Assembly (NCBI RefSeq): GCF_015686695.1
Contig: NZ_JADPMR010000001.1
Span: 62,001 to 126,000, forward strand
Source of the DNA: Vibrio nitrifigilis
GTDB taxonomy: Bacteria > Pseudomonadota > Gammaproteobacteria > Enterobacterales > Vibrionaceae
Length of the DNA stretch: 64,000 nucleotides
Direction: 5' to 3'
How positions within the stretch are numbered: position 1 is the first letter of the stretch; the number at the start of each line of letters is the position of its first letter. This document shows, piece by piece, positions 19,791 to 28,704 of the stretch. Both the position numbers and the translations under genes were made by a program. Below the pieces are notes generated by a model, which was given only the letters and a program-made list of their open reading frames with translations, did not search any database and was not told the origin of the DNA.

Positions 19791-19808
19791 TAACTAGTGT
19801 ACTAGCAC
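19791..19808. promoter_or_regulatory. TrpR-operator-like site
   Basis: TAACTAGTGTACTAGCAC matches the E. coli trp operator core (GAACTAGTTAACTAGTAC) at 14 of 18 positions, including both CTAG half-site cores at the correct spacing. It sits 93 bases upstream of the ketopantoate-reductase-like gene. Regulation by a TrpR homologue is inference. Confidence 0.45.
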
Positions 19809-19900
19809 ACTGACATTATCAGCAGTGTTAACCATGGTGCAAATCATTAAGGAACAACAGCCGTTATCGCTGAGATTTCATCAACAAGGAAATAAGCAAA

Positions 19901-20875
19901 ATGAAACTTTGTATTGCTGGCGCAGGCGCCATTGGATGTACGCTTGCCGCTCTACTGGCAAAAGCAGGGAACACTGTTAACGTACTCGCTCGCGGTGCAA
20001 CACTCGATGCCTTACAAACCAACGGCATTGCACTTAAAGATCTCGAAGGACAGCATCACGTTAACGTTGTCGCTAAACAGAATGCTGAAGAGTTTGGTGT
20101 ACAAGATGTCATTTTCCTATGTACTAAAACGACGGCTCTAGAAGCGATAGCCGAAAAAGTTCAGCCCATGATTGGCGAAAACACCATCATCGTTCCGATG
20201 GTCAATGGTCTGCCTTGGTGGTACTTCCAAGGGATCGATAACCCCAATAATCAATCGATTGAGCGTCTCGATCCAACAGGAAAATTAGCTCAATTACTCC
20301 CAGCCAAACACATTATTGGTTGTGTGACCTTTATGACTGCGTTTCGTAAAGCGCCAGCGGATGTTGTTTCGGAAAACCCACATCTATTAATTTTGGGTGA
20401 GATCAACAACGATCTCAGCGATCGTCTACAACGGCTCCGTGAAGTGCTCGAAGCGGCCGATATTGAAGCGCGTGCCGTGGATAACATTCGTGACCAAATC
20501 TGGACCAAAGTCGCCGCCAACTTAACGTCTAACCCGCTTTCAGTGGTGACTAAAGGCACTCTTGAGCAGCTCTATGCTGATCCACGCGTTAGTCCGTTAG
20601 TCCGCCATATTCTTGATGAAGTGCTCCTTACCGCAGCCGCTTACAGCGCACGCATTCGCTTTAATCCATTGCAAATTATGGAGATGGGCGCAGGTATGGG
20701 GAATATTCAAACCTCAATGCTGCAAGATTTCTTAGCGGGGCAACGCTTGGAATTAGATGCCATCGGCTACTCTGTGATTGAGCTAGCAGAGAAAGTGGGT
20801 ATAGAGATGCCGCATACTAAGCAAGTGTTGGATATGACCGCCTTTATTTCTGAGCAGAGCCTTAACGCCAAATAA
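19901..20875 (+). CDS. 2-dehydropantoate 2-reductase-family protein
   Basis: A 324-residue NAD(P)-dependent reductase. The N-terminal Rossmann motif is GAGAIGCTLAALLAKAG, and the C-terminal ApbA/PanE helical domain contains the conserved block DQIWTKVAANLTSNPLSVVT with its lysine and asparagine. The family reduces ketopantoate or similar 2-oxo acids. As it lies outside any pantothenate operon, it may act on another 2-oxo acid. It converges with the iac operon across a terminator. A TrpR-operator-like sequence upstream and the neighbouring indole catabolic genes make an indole-related substrate conceivable, but nothing in the protein proves this. Confidence 0.82.
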   Translation: MKLCIAGAGAIGCTLAALLAKAGNTVNVLARGATLDALQTNGIALKDLEGQHHVNVVAKQNAEEFGVQDVIFLCTKTTALEAIAEKVQPMIGENTIIVPMVNGLPWWYFQGIDNPNNQSIERLDPTGKLAQLLPAKHIIGCVTFMTAFRKAPADVVSENPHLLILGEINNDLSDRLQRLREVLEAADIEARAVDNIRDQIWTKVAANLTSNPLSVVTKGTLEQLYADPRVSPLVRHILDEVLLTAAAYSARIRFNPLQIMEMGAGMGNIQTSMLQDFLAGQRLELDAIGYSVIELAEKVGIEMPHTKQVLDMTAFISEQSLNAK

Positions 20876-20902
20876 GCACTCGGTTAGCGCTAAACAGACG
20901 AC

Positions 20903-20926
20903 AAAGGACAGCCTCGGCTGTCCTTT
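20903..20926. terminator. Terminator between convergent reductase and iacH
   Basis: AAAGGACAGCC and GGCTGTCCTTT are exact complements with a two-base loop. The symmetric A/T flanks allow use from either strand. Confidence 0.8.
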
Positions 20927-20959
20927 CTATTGGGTCTAAAATAACGGATAAGCGGGCGT

Positions 20960-22264
20960 TTATTTAGTCATTACTGTATTAAGCACCCAGCTTGCATGCG
21001 CTAAAAGCGCATCATCATCGTGAGCTTGGCCGACAAGCTGTAAACCAAGCGGTAAACCAGATTGATCGCTAAATCCCGGAATGGTGACTGTTGGCAATCC
21101 AAGCACCTGCCAAGGGCGGCTCATATGGGGTGATCCTGTGCCATCGGTTTTGAGCGGTGCAACCCCGGGAGCAGCAGGGGTTAGAATCACATCCACTTGT
21201 GCGAGTGCTTGATTAAGCCACCCACCCAATTCTTGTACCTGACGTAATGCATTCAAATACTCACTGCGTTCCATTGCCAACCCATTGGCTAACAACGCTT
21301 GTAATGGTTCACTCAATTGCTCAGGAAATTGAGATTCATACGCGAGGTTTCGGCACACTTCCCACGCCATGATCTGTTCATGACAACGCACTAACTGACG
21401 GACTTGCTCTGTTTGCCCCAGACGTTCTATCGCAACGCCCTGTTTTTCAAGTTTTTCCGCTAAACTAGCGAGTGCTTCTTGCATATCAATGGAGACATCA
21501 CCGACCAAACTGCCATCACACACTAATACGCGTTTTAGCTCTGACGTATTCAGGGTACTTTGCCAATTTTCAGGTGTTGCTTGGCGCAATAACACCGATC
21601 GTAGCAACTGAATATCTGCCACTTCACGGCCATATAATCCTAGCGAATCTAACGATTGAGCCAGTGGCTGACCACCACGCAGTGATAATTCACCGCGGCT
21701 TGCAACATAACCAATAGTGCCACAATAAGCCGCAGGTCGAATAACGGAGGCAGCCGTTTGCGATCCTACACTCACTGGAACCATATTATCGGCCACAGCC
21801 GCTGCAGAGCCGCTCGATGAACCACCTGGTGTGCGCTCAGTATCGACCGGATTACCTGTTTTTCCCGCTTTAAAGTAAGCAAACTCTGTGGTGACGGTTT
21901 TCCCTAAAATAATGCCACCCGCTTGTTTAATGAGCTCAACACAGGTCGCGTCATCGGCAGGGATACGACCTTGATGAATGCTAGACCCCATCTCGGTTGG
22001 CATCTCTTTGGTATCAATAATATCTTTGATCCCTACAGGCAGACCTTTAAGCACACTGGTGGTAAAAAAGTCCTGCTGCGCCTGATAACGCGTTAAATAT
22101 TCATCTCGTGTTAAACGGTGCTGCCACGCACCCACCGCATCTTCGCGTGCTTCTATGCGATCGAAGCAAGCATTAATCCATTGTTCAGCGGTTTGTTCTC
22201 CAGCCGCAATGCTACGTAACATGCTGACTAAGCTTTGAGGTTGCAATGTGAGATCACTATCCAT
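20960..22264 (-). CDS. iacH: IacH, amidase of the indole-acetate pathway
   Basis: About 434 residues of an amidase-signature enzyme. The Ser-cisSer-Lys triad is visible: the lysine in GLPVGIKDIID, the glycine/serine block GGSSSGSAAAV, and the nucleophile region GSQTAASVIRPAA. It is last in the iacABICDEFGH order and is expected to cleave an amide intermediate after ring opening of oxidised indole-3-acetate. I prefer the ATG at 22264, preceded by AGAGAAAG; an in-frame ATG at 22315 has no ribosome site but would shorten the gap to iacG to 15 bases. The assignment rests mainly on the complete set of iac neighbours. Confidence 0.85.
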   Translation of the reverse strand: MDSDLTLQPQSLVSMLRSIAAGEQTAEQWINACFDRIEAREDAVGAWQHRLTRDEYLTRYQAQQDFFTTSVLKGLPVGIKDIIDTKEMPTEMGSSIHQGRIPADDATCVELIKQAGGIILGKTVTTEFAYFKAGKTGNPVDTERTPGGSSSGSAAAVADNMVPVSVGSQTAASVIRPAAYCGTIGYVASRGELSLRGGQPLAQSLDSLGLYGREVADIQLLRSVLLRQATPENWQSTLNTSELKRVLVCDGSLVGDVSIDMQEALASLAEKLEKQGVAIERLGQTEQVRQLVRCHEQIMAWEVCRNLAYESQFPEQLSEPLQALLANGLAMERSEYLNALRQVQELGGWLNQALAQVDVILTPAAPGVAPLKTDGTGSPHMSRPWQVLGLPTVTIPGFSDQSGLPLGLQLVGQAHDDDALLAHASWVLNTVMTK

Positions 22265-22330
22265 GTTCTTTCTCTTTTGTTCGTGATTATTGGCGCCAGA
22301 CTCGTTGACTGACATAACGCAGAAGAAGGT

Positions 22331-22837
22331 CTAACTGGCTTTTTGCAGCGAAGACTCTCCATTCAAAGAATGGTAATTGCGGTTGAAATAGACCAAACCT
22401 GAACCTTCTTCACTGACTCGAGCCGCCTTCACTTGGCAATAAAATACCGTGTGTGTCCCCACTTCATGAACCTCATCAATCACACAATCAAACCCCACAA
22501 GCGCTTGTTCTAATATCGGTGCACCGGTTTCCAGTGTTAACCAATCGTGTTTAGCAAAACGCTGCTCTGAAGTGAGATCGCGGTTAGCAAAATCCCACGA
22601 GATATCTTGGTGATGGCTGCGTAATACGTTTACGCATAACACCCCATTTTTCTTAAAGTGCGGATTCGCAAATGAGTGTCGGTTCATGCACACTAACAGT
22701 GTTGGCGGCTCATCGGTCACGCTGGTAACTGCGGTCGCGGTAAAGCCAAATCGGCCGGCTTCACCATCGGTGGTAATCACATTCACTGCGCCGCCCAATA
22801 ACGACATTCCGTTACGAAATAGATCTTTATCAATCAT
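22331..22837 (-). CDS. iacG: IacG, flavin reductase
   Basis: A 168-residue flavin reductase-like protein (HpaC/FMN-binding split-barrel family) with markers GMSLLGGAVNVITT, FGFTATAVTSVTDEPP and LLVCMNRHSF. It would supply reduced flavin to the oxygenase component IacA, as in two-component monooxygenases. AAAGGAG lies 10 bases upstream of the ATG. It lies between iacF and iacH in the minus-strand operon, matching the gene complement of known iac clusters. Confidence 0.88.
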   Translation of the reverse strand: MIDKDLFRNGMSLLGGAVNVITTDGEAGRFGFTATAVTSVTDEPPTLLVCMNRHSFANPHFKKNGVLCVNVLRSHHQDISWDFANRDLTSEQRFAKHDWLTLETGAPILEQALVGFDCVIDEVHEVGTHTVFYCQVKAARVSEEGSGLVYFNRNYHSLNGESSLQKAS

Positions 22838-22893
22838 GCTGTATCACTCCTTTGAGGTGGTTCTATGCGTCTCGTTCGTTAAGGTTGGACGGC

Positions 22894-23853
22894 TTAAATA
22901 TCGAGGACCAATTTTGCACTGCGCGCTCTTGAGCAGCATAAGGTAATTTGGTCGTTGTCTTCTTTTTCTTCATCAGTTAAATACACGTCACGATGATCGG
23001 GCGTGCCTTCGAGCACATCACACAAGCAAGTGCCGCAAGTGCCTTGTTCGCACGCAACCTGCACTTTAATTCCGGCTTCTTTCAATGCTTGTGCAATGGT
23101 TTGGTCTTCGAGCACGGTTACGCTAATGCCACTTTGTGCCGCCACCACTTCAAAGGTATTGCCGGAGGTTTCGACTTCCACATTGAAATATTCACGATGA
23201 ATGTGCGCATCGTCGTACCCCATATCCACTGCCGTATCGATAACGCACTGCATGAAATGTTCAGGGCCACACACATAGAGGTGTGTACCCGTGGCGGGAT
23301 CTGGCAAGGTGGTATGAAAATCCAACCGTTGACCACTGTGTTCAGCAGTAAAATAAGGATGAACCTTAGCCGCAAACGGCGCAGCAATTAGCTCATCGAT
23401 AAAGCCGCAATGTGACCGTTCTCGGGCGCAATACCATAGATCAAAATCCTGTTGCAGATTGTGCAAACGATGCGCCATCGAAATCATTGGCGTGACACCG
23501 ATTCCCCCACCGATCAAAACTGAGCGTGGGCTTTTTTCAGTCAATGGAAATAAGTTGCGCGGCATACTAATTTCCAACTCAACGCCCGGCATCAAGGTAT
23601 CAAATACCGCTTGAGAACCACCGCGAGAATTCGGATCTTTTAGTACGCCTAAGCGGTAATAATCTTGTTGGTCAGGGTCGCTACATAATGAATATTGGCG
23701 AACCAAACCGTTAGCAAGGTGCAAATCAATATGCGCCCCAGCTTCGTAAGCAGGCAGCGGCTGTCCAGCCGGATCGGTCAACTCTAGGACCACAACGTCA
23801 CTGCCCTGCACTTCGCGTTTATTTACCTTCACCGTTAATGTTTGTTCAGACAT
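22894..23853 (-). CDS. iacF: IacF, ferredoxin-reductase-type electron transfer protein
   Basis: A 319-residue class IA oxygenase reductase (VanB/phthalate-dioxygenase-reductase type). The N-terminal flavin-binding block is LVRQYSLCSDP and the NAD-binding block is SVLIGGGIGVTPMISMA. The C-terminal plant-type [2Fe-2S] domain carries CEQGTCGTC and a fourth cysteine near the end (TLCCS). It passes electrons from NADH to the Rieske dioxygenase IacCD. The ATG at 23853 has GGAGG eight bases upstream; a GTG immediately before it is in frame. Confidence 0.88.
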   Translation of the reverse strand: MSEQTLTVKVNKREVQGSDVVVLELTDPAGQPLPAYEAGAHIDLHLANGLVRQYSLCSDPDQQDYYRLGVLKDPNSRGGSQAVFDTLMPGVELEISMPRNLFPLTEKSPRSVLIGGGIGVTPMISMAHRLHNLQQDFDLWYCARERSHCGFIDELIAAPFAAKVHPYFTAEHSGQRLDFHTTLPDPATGTHLYVCGPEHFMQCVIDTAVDMGYDDAHIHREYFNVEVETSGNTFEVVAAQSGISVTVLEDQTIAQALKEAGIKVQVACEQGTCGTCLCDVLEGTPDHRDVYLTDEEKEDNDQITLCCSRARSAKLVLDI

Positions 23854-23877
23854 CACTGCCTCCTTGCAAATATGCGC

Positions 23878-24633
23878 TTAGCGCATAAATAGACCACCGT
23901 TCACATCCCATGTGGTCCCTGTTGTAAAGTAAGCTTCAGGGCGAGCCAACTGCTCCACCACATCACCAATAAAATCCGCATTACCCAGTTTGCCAACCGG
24001 AATAGCACTCAGTAAGCCAGGTAAACGCTCAGCGGGAACCAGCTCTTTAACCATCGGTGAGTCAATGGGCCCCGGAGCCACGGCATTGACGGTTACGCCA
24101 CTTGCAGCCAGCTCTTTGGCGAATACTTTGGTTAACGTGATGATGCCACCTTTCGATGCCGCGTAGTGTGCCCCTGTTGAGGTGCCACCATTTTGTCCTG
24201 CCAGCGATGCCATATTGATAATACGACCGTAGCCTTGTTCCGCCAGATAACGTCCAATCACCTGACAACCGGTAAACGTGCCACCTAAGTTAATACTGAC
24301 TAACTGTTTAAAATCGTCTGGTTTAAGTTCCATGGTACTAACGGCTTTGGTCATGGCAGCATTGTTAACCAGCACATGCAGTTCACCCCAAAACGTTAAT
24401 GCTTGGTCCAGCGCCGCAGAAAAATCACTCTCTTGCGCTACATCGAGCACGCATGATTTAGCACGCTCACCCGTTGGGTCGAGACTCAATGCGGCCTCTT
24501 TCACTCCAGCTTCATTAATGTCCGTCAGCAGCACTCGGTAACCCGCAGCAAATAAACGAGAGGCGATATGAAAGCCCACTCCTTGCGCTGCGCCTGTGAC
24601 CATTGCCACTTGACCTTTTGCTTGTTCAGCCAT
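23878..24633 (-). CDS. iacE: IacE, short-chain dehydrogenase
   Basis: A classical SDR of about 251 residues with the cofactor motif TGAAQGVG, the NNAA motif (VLVNNAAMTK) and the catalytic tetrad elements S and YxxxK (GAHYAASKGG). In the iac pathway IacE acts with IacA in the early oxidation of indole-3-acetate towards dioxindole-3-acetate. The ATG at 24633 has AAGGAG seven bases upstream. It lies 11 bases after iacD, clearly in the same operon. Substrate is assigned from gene context. Confidence 0.88.
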   Translation of the reverse strand: MAEQAKGQVAMVTGAAQGVGFHIASRLFAAGYRVLLTDINEAGVKEAALSLDPTGERAKSCVLDVAQESDFSAALDQALTFWGELHVLVNNAAMTKAVSTMELKPDDFKQLVSINLGGTFTGCQVIGRYLAEQGYGRIINMASLAGQNGGTSTGAHYAASKGGIITLTKVFAKELAASGVTVNAVAPGPIDSPMVKELVPAERLPGLLSAIPVGKLGNADFIGDVVEQLARPEAYFTTGTTWDVNGGLFMR

Positions 24634-24644
24634 GATCAATCTCC

Positions 24645-25133
24645 TTAGAAAATGAAGCTAACGGTGCGCAGATATCCCTCGGCGTGCAGCAGTTTGACGA
24701 CCTTTTGTTCCATCAAGAAGCTATCGCCATCAGGCACTAAAGTGAATTCCACATCGGCCGGATAGGTAATTAAATTGCCGTGACGCAATTCATTAATTGT
24801 GGTGGCGCAGCGTGCCAGAATACGGTCAGAACCGGCATCTAAAATACGCACGCGAGAGACCATTCGCACTGTCACCGTTGCATCAGCGGCAGAAACGGAT
24901 TCGCCATTTTCCAAGCGCGCAATACGCATTTCACGCATGGCGTGATCATCGTAGGCAAGGTTAAGCGTCGCAGCGTAATCGGTGGTTTCACGATCAGTCG
25001 GCACAATGTAATGGCCTTTTTCAGTCCAGAGTTTCAACCAACTTTGGTATTCGCGGTGATCTAACATATCCGCTTCGGCCCACAAGAAAGCGCTCACTTT
25101 ATTGATTAACTCTACATTCATATCCAAGCTCAT
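24645..25133 (-). CDS. iacD: IacD, ring-hydroxylating dioxygenase beta subunit
   Basis: A 162-residue small subunit of an aromatic-ring-hydroxylating dioxygenase (SnoaL/NTF2-like fold). Typical features are FLWAEADMLDHREYQSWLKLWTE near the N-terminus and SRVRILDAGSDRI further on. It pairs with IacC to build the oxygenase oligomer. It begins two bases after the stop of iacC, so translation is probably coupled. Confidence 0.88.
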   Translation of the reverse strand: MSLDMNVELINKVSAFLWAEADMLDHREYQSWLKLWTEKGHYIVPTDRETTDYAATLNLAYDDHAMREMRIARLENGESVSAADATVTVRMVSRVRILDAGSDRILARCATTINELRHGNLITYPADVEFTLVPDGDSFLMEQKVVKLLHAEGYLRTVSFIF

Positions 25134-25135
25134 GA

Positions 25136-26440
25136 TTATGCCTCCTTCCCTGCTGCCATCATCTCTTTGTATTTACGATACGCACCGCGCATACCTGTTT
25201 CTGAACAGACGGCGCCCGCCACATTGCCATCCACAGACGTGCGTAATTTACCCATACCTCGGTTGACCAAAATCCAACCATCTGTGCCGGCTGCCGCACC
25301 TTTTTGTACCCGTTCCCATGCTTCACCATCATCCGGTGTACCGAAGCCCATTGGGCCTTGGAAGTGTTCGTGTAAACGCATGCGTTTTTGGTTGAATGGT
25401 GCCGGTGCACCCTGTCCGCCAATCGCAACGTGTTGAATTTCTGTTTCACCGACAGACACCGGACGTAACACTCGGAAAAAGGCCATTGAGCAAGACACAT
25501 TAGGGAATAGGTTCAAGTTAAAGCCGGTACCGTGAGCCGCGCGAACGAGACGGCGTACCATGCCCTCTTCGTGACCTTCTTCGCGCAATGCTTGCGCCAG
25601 TTCTTCAAAACGCTCAGGGATGGGTTGATCTAAATTGGCTTCCAGATCCACCAGCTCAGGAATCATCACCATGACACTATGGCCGTGACCTAAATCTTCT
25701 ACGAACCCTTCACCATCTAAGAAATCGAAAATATCTGCGGTTGAGTCATCTAATGAAGAGATGAAAGATTTATGCACGATAGGGAAATGGTAGGCATCAG
25801 TGGTGTTTTCGAGCTGAATTTTCCAGTTACCAGGGAAAGTAAAGCGATGTTCACCCAGCACTTGAACAGGGAAACCGCCCGCTTGTTTAACAAATAGGTC
25901 GATCCATTTTTTAGCACCACCGAGGTAGTCATCTAACGATTCAATGTCGTTATTAAACGTTGCAAACACTAACCCTTGATAGGTTTCATGACGTAAGCTT
26001 TCCAGTGGTAGCTCTTTTTTATCGAGCACACCTTCATACTCTTCCATTTTTGGCACACCACGCAGCTCGCCATCCAGAGCGTAACCCCAGCCATGGTAAG
26101 GACAAGTAAATGATTTGGTTTTGCCACGATGCTTTTCACATACTGTTGCACCGCGGTGACGACAGCGGTTTTGCAACACGTGTAAATTCATTTTACGGTC
26201 GCGACTTAAAATCACAGGGTGATGGCCGACATAACTGGTTTTAAAACTACCTGCTTCAGGCACTTCACTTTCATGGCCCACATAAACCCAAGTTTTAGTA
26301 AAAATCTTGTCGAGCTCTTCATTAAAGATCTCTGGATTGGAATAAAGGCTTTTGTGAACACGTCCTTCTTCAACCAGATCAGCGGCGCTGACTGGGACAT
26401 TGCGTACTTTGATATCTTCCATTTGAATAATCTCTTCCAT
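25136..26440 (-). CDS. iacC: IacC, Rieske dioxygenase alpha subunit
   Basis: A 434-residue large subunit of a Rieske non-haem iron dioxygenase. The [2Fe-2S] cluster ligands are C93/H95 and C113/H116 (CRH ... CPYH). The mononuclear iron site is visible as DAYHFPIVH with D215, H218 and H223. Within the iac pathway the oxygenase acts on dioxindole-type intermediates leading to catechol. The first ATG lacks a strong ribosome site; an ATG six codons later (MEDIK) is an alternative. Benzoate- or anthranilate-type dioxygenases are related, but the accompanying iacA, B, E, G, H and I genes favour IacC. Confidence 0.9.
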   Translation of the reverse strand: MEEIIQMEDIKVRNVPVSAADLVEEGRVHKSLYSNPEIFNEELDKIFTKTWVYVGHESEVPEAGSFKTSYVGHHPVILSRDRKMNLHVLQNRCRHRGATVCEKHRGKTKSFTCPYHGWGYALDGELRGVPKMEEYEGVLDKKELPLESLRHETYQGLVFATFNNDIESLDDYLGGAKKWIDLFVKQAGGFPVQVLGEHRFTFPGNWKIQLENTTDAYHFPIVHKSFISSLDDSTADIFDFLDGEGFVEDLGHGHSVMVMIPELVDLEANLDQPIPERFEELAQALREEGHEEGMVRRLVRAAHGTGFNLNLFPNVSCSMAFFRVLRPVSVGETEIQHVAIGGQGAPAPFNQKRMRLHEHFQGPMGFGTPDDGEAWERVQKGAAAGTDGWILVNRGMGKLRTSVDGNVAGAVCSETGMRGAYRKYKEMMAAGKEA

Positions 26441-26535
26441 GCTTGCTCACTGCCTGTCATAAACAGACGGCTTTATCAGTTATTTCACGACATTAGGCTG
26501 CGTATTGGCGGAATTAACGACCTAATGATGCGGTG

Positions 26536-27069
26536 TTATTGCTGTAGTTCTGAGGTGTCCGGTACTGGTAACTCGGCATCACTGTTCCAGGTAGAAACAG
26601 GGCGGCTCAAACGATTTTCGGTTTGAAAATGGGCGATACGCCATATTCCTTCCTCACGTTCAAAGCGGATCGACAAACGCGCACTATTAAGGTTGGAACC
26701 ACCTGCACTGAAGGTCGACACTTGCAACATGTTCCAGCTTCCGCTCGCTTGATTGCCATCAACCGACACACACTCAGAAGTTAGATAGTGCACGTTCAAT
26801 GCAAAATGTGGTGGAAACGTGGCATATTTACCCAACATCGCCACAATATTGTCTCGACCGTGATAACCACCAAAGCTTTTGGCATACCGTGATCCTTTTC
26901 CTTCCCATACCGCTTGCTCGGTAAAGAGTTCACCGAGTTCGTCCCATGGTGTCTCTGGTGTCAGTTCGTCACACAGATCCATGTAGCGATGCAGACAGGC
27001 GCGGATCGCATTGACGCTCTCCAGCTGATCGACTCGGTGTTGCAATTGCTCCAGTTCCGTCATATCCAC
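26536..27069 (-). CDS. iacI: IacI, SnoaL-like protein
   Basis: A 177-residue protein with an NTF2/SnoaL-like fold. The recognisable core runs from INACLHRYMDLCDELTP-like residues near the N-terminus (read as AIRACLHRYMDLCDEL) through GYHGRDNIVAML and AHFQTENRLSRP. Members of this group include small dehydratases, isomerases and dioxygenase beta-like proteins; the exact step in indole-acetate breakdown is uncertain. It starts three bases after the iacB stop with GAGGTGG upstream. Position and size match iacI. Confidence 0.82.
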   Translation of the reverse strand: MDMTELEQLQHRVDQLESVNAIRACLHRYMDLCDELTPETPWDELGELFTEQAVWEGKGSRYAKSFGGYHGRDNIVAMLGKYATFPPHFALNVHYLTSECVSVDGNQASGSWNMLQVSTFSAGGSNLNSARLSIRFEREEGIWRIAHFQTENRLSRPVSTWNSDAELPVPDTSELQQ

Positions 27070-27072
27070 CTC

Positions 27073-27435
27073 TTAAGCGCGTTGCACAATCAATTCACGA
27101 CCAATGCGCGCTTCTATTTTCACGTAACGCCATAATTTGTATGGGGTATCACCGACTTGAGTGGTACGCAGCAAGTTACAACATTGCGTGACCGTTTCGT
27201 AATCAGCCACATCGGCGAGTAGATAAGTGGTCCAAGGGGATTCTGTTGATGGCCCCACCATGGTTTGGTCATCATCCATATTGCCGATCACTTCTACGCC
27301 AGAGGTGTCGTGAATGCCATTCCACATCGCACCGAATGCCGCCCAAACGTCTAACTGCTCTTCACGTGGTGCATCAAAAAAGTTCTGGTTGATGCCCAGG
27401 CAAAATAGAACGCGTAGTGGTTTTGTATCTGACAT
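27073..27435 (-). CDS. iacB: IacB, small protein of the indole-acetate pathway
   Basis: A 120-residue soluble protein with no well-known catalytic motif; hydrophobic core segments such as LRVLFCLGINQNF and TTYLLADVADYETVTQCC are visible and fit a ferredoxin-like alpha/beta fold. Its position directly after iacA and its size match iacB of known clusters, whose biochemical role is not firmly established. AGGAGACAG precedes the ATG. The assignment depends on synteny. Confidence 0.8.
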   Translation of the reverse strand: MSDTKPLRVLFCLGINQNFFDAPREEQLDVWAAFGAMWNGIHDTSGVEVIGNMDDDQTMVGPSTESPWTTYLLADVADYETVTQCCNLLRTTQVGDTPYKLWRYVKIEARIGRELIVQRA

Positions 27436-27513
27436 AACTGTCTCCTTGTTATGAAGGGGAAATTTAAATTGCTTAAGAATTTGTTTAACGAATAAATAAG
27501 TATCTGATGACGC

Positions 27514-28704
27514 TTACAAATACCCGGGAGTCGGTTCTTGTCCGAAGAACACCGCGCCGGCGTTTTGCCAAGTTAAATCGCCCATAAAGGCATGTTGTGT
27601 GACCACTTGAGCATCATTCACAAAACGAGAAAGTGGGCTGGTGTTATACACCCCTGTCATTCCTGACAGCATTTGTGCTTTTCGCGTCACTTCGGCACAT
27701 GTTCTCGACGCATGAGTAGAAGATAAACGCAGGTTGCTAATCTGTTGAGTCGTTGGCTGTTGGCCATTTTCGAGCGTCTCCCACGCTTCTTCCATCGCTT
27801 GATAGAAGAAACAACGCGCGGCGTTAAAATCGGCTTGTGCTTTAGCCACTTCCATCTGAGTTAATGGACGTTGACCAAGATTTGGTGCACCAGTAACAGA
27901 GGCGCGGCCAGCCGCCATATCGCGTAGCTCTTGCAGTGCCGCCCCAGCAATGCCAATGCCGACCACGGTCAGAACTTGAGTCGCGAAAGATAGCGCTGGA
28001 TAACGGAACATGGTTTCTTGCAGTGTTGATGGACCACCGCGAACAAACGTCCAATCTTCACGGACTTCAACGTCTTTGACGACGATGTCGTGACTGCCTG
28101 TACCGGCAAGACCAGAGACATCCCAGTTCTTCTCAATGTGCGCCGCGCCTTGAGGTAACACAGCCATACGAGGCAAGCCCAATTTGTCACCTTCTTTCGG
28201 AGCGATACCAACCCCAAGCACATCAGCGCCCATGCAACCACTAGAGAATCTCCAGCGACCATTGACGATAAATCCATGTTCAGTTTGATCCGCCGCTTGC
28301 GCAGGGAAAATACCACCAGCGAATACAATGTCTGGCGTGTCGTTATAAAGGGTTTGCAACGTTTCCTCTGGTAACGCGGATAAATACACCACCCCCATCC
28401 CGAAGCTAGCCACCCACCCCGCCGAGCCATCCGCTTGGGAGATGGTTTCGATCACTTGGCAAAATTGAGAGGCCGTTAATTCATTACCACCTAGGCGCTG
28501 AGGCACTAAGGCGCGGTAAATACCGAACTCACGAAAACGTTCGATCACGTCAGGGCTGATAAATTGTTGTTGGTCGAATTCGCCAGAACGCGCACGTTCA
28601 CGAATTTCATCCAAAAACACCTTAAAGTCAGCGCTTGATAACGCATCAAATGCTGATGGAGGTGTGGTTAACAACGGTGTTGCTAGAGAGTTCTGTTGAA
28701 TCAT
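27514..28704 (-). CDS. iacA: IacA, flavin-dependent monooxygenase of indole-acetate
   Basis: A 396-residue acyl-CoA-dehydrogenase-like, group D flavin monooxygenase (HpaB/IacA relatives). Visible features are the all-helical N-terminal region (IRERARSGEFDQQQF), the central beta block GRWRFSSGCMGADVLGVG and the C-terminal helical bundle. With reduced flavin from IacG it hydroxylates indole-3-acetate, the first step of the pathway. GAGGAC lies upstream of the ATG. It heads the minus-strand operon and is divergent from the transporter genes across a 763-base AT-rich region. Confidence 0.88.
   Translation of the reverse strand: MIQQNSLATPLLTTPPSAFDALSSADFKVFLDEIRERARSGEFDQQQFISPDVIERFREFGIYRALVPQRLGGNELTASQFCQVIETISQADGSAGWVASFGMGVVYLSALPEETLQTLYNDTPDIVFAGGIFPAQAADQTEHGFIVNGRWRFSSGCMGADVLGVGIAPKEGDKLGLPRMAVLPQGAAHIEKNWDVSGLAGTGSHDIVVKDVEVREDWTFVRGGPSTLQETMFRYPALSFATQVLTVVGIGIAGAALQELRDMAAGRASVTGAPNLGQRPLTQMEVAKAQADFNAARCFFYQAMEEAWETLENGQQPTTQQISNLRLSSTHASRTCAEVTRKAQMLSGMTGVYNTSPLSRFVNDAQVVTQHAFMGDLTWQNAGAVFFGQEPTPGYL

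Noticed and set aside
25136..26440. Benzoate, anthranilate or phthalate dioxygenase alpha subunit
   Set aside because: Rieske alpha subunits look alike, but the full iacA-B-I-E-F-G-H set around it favours IacC.
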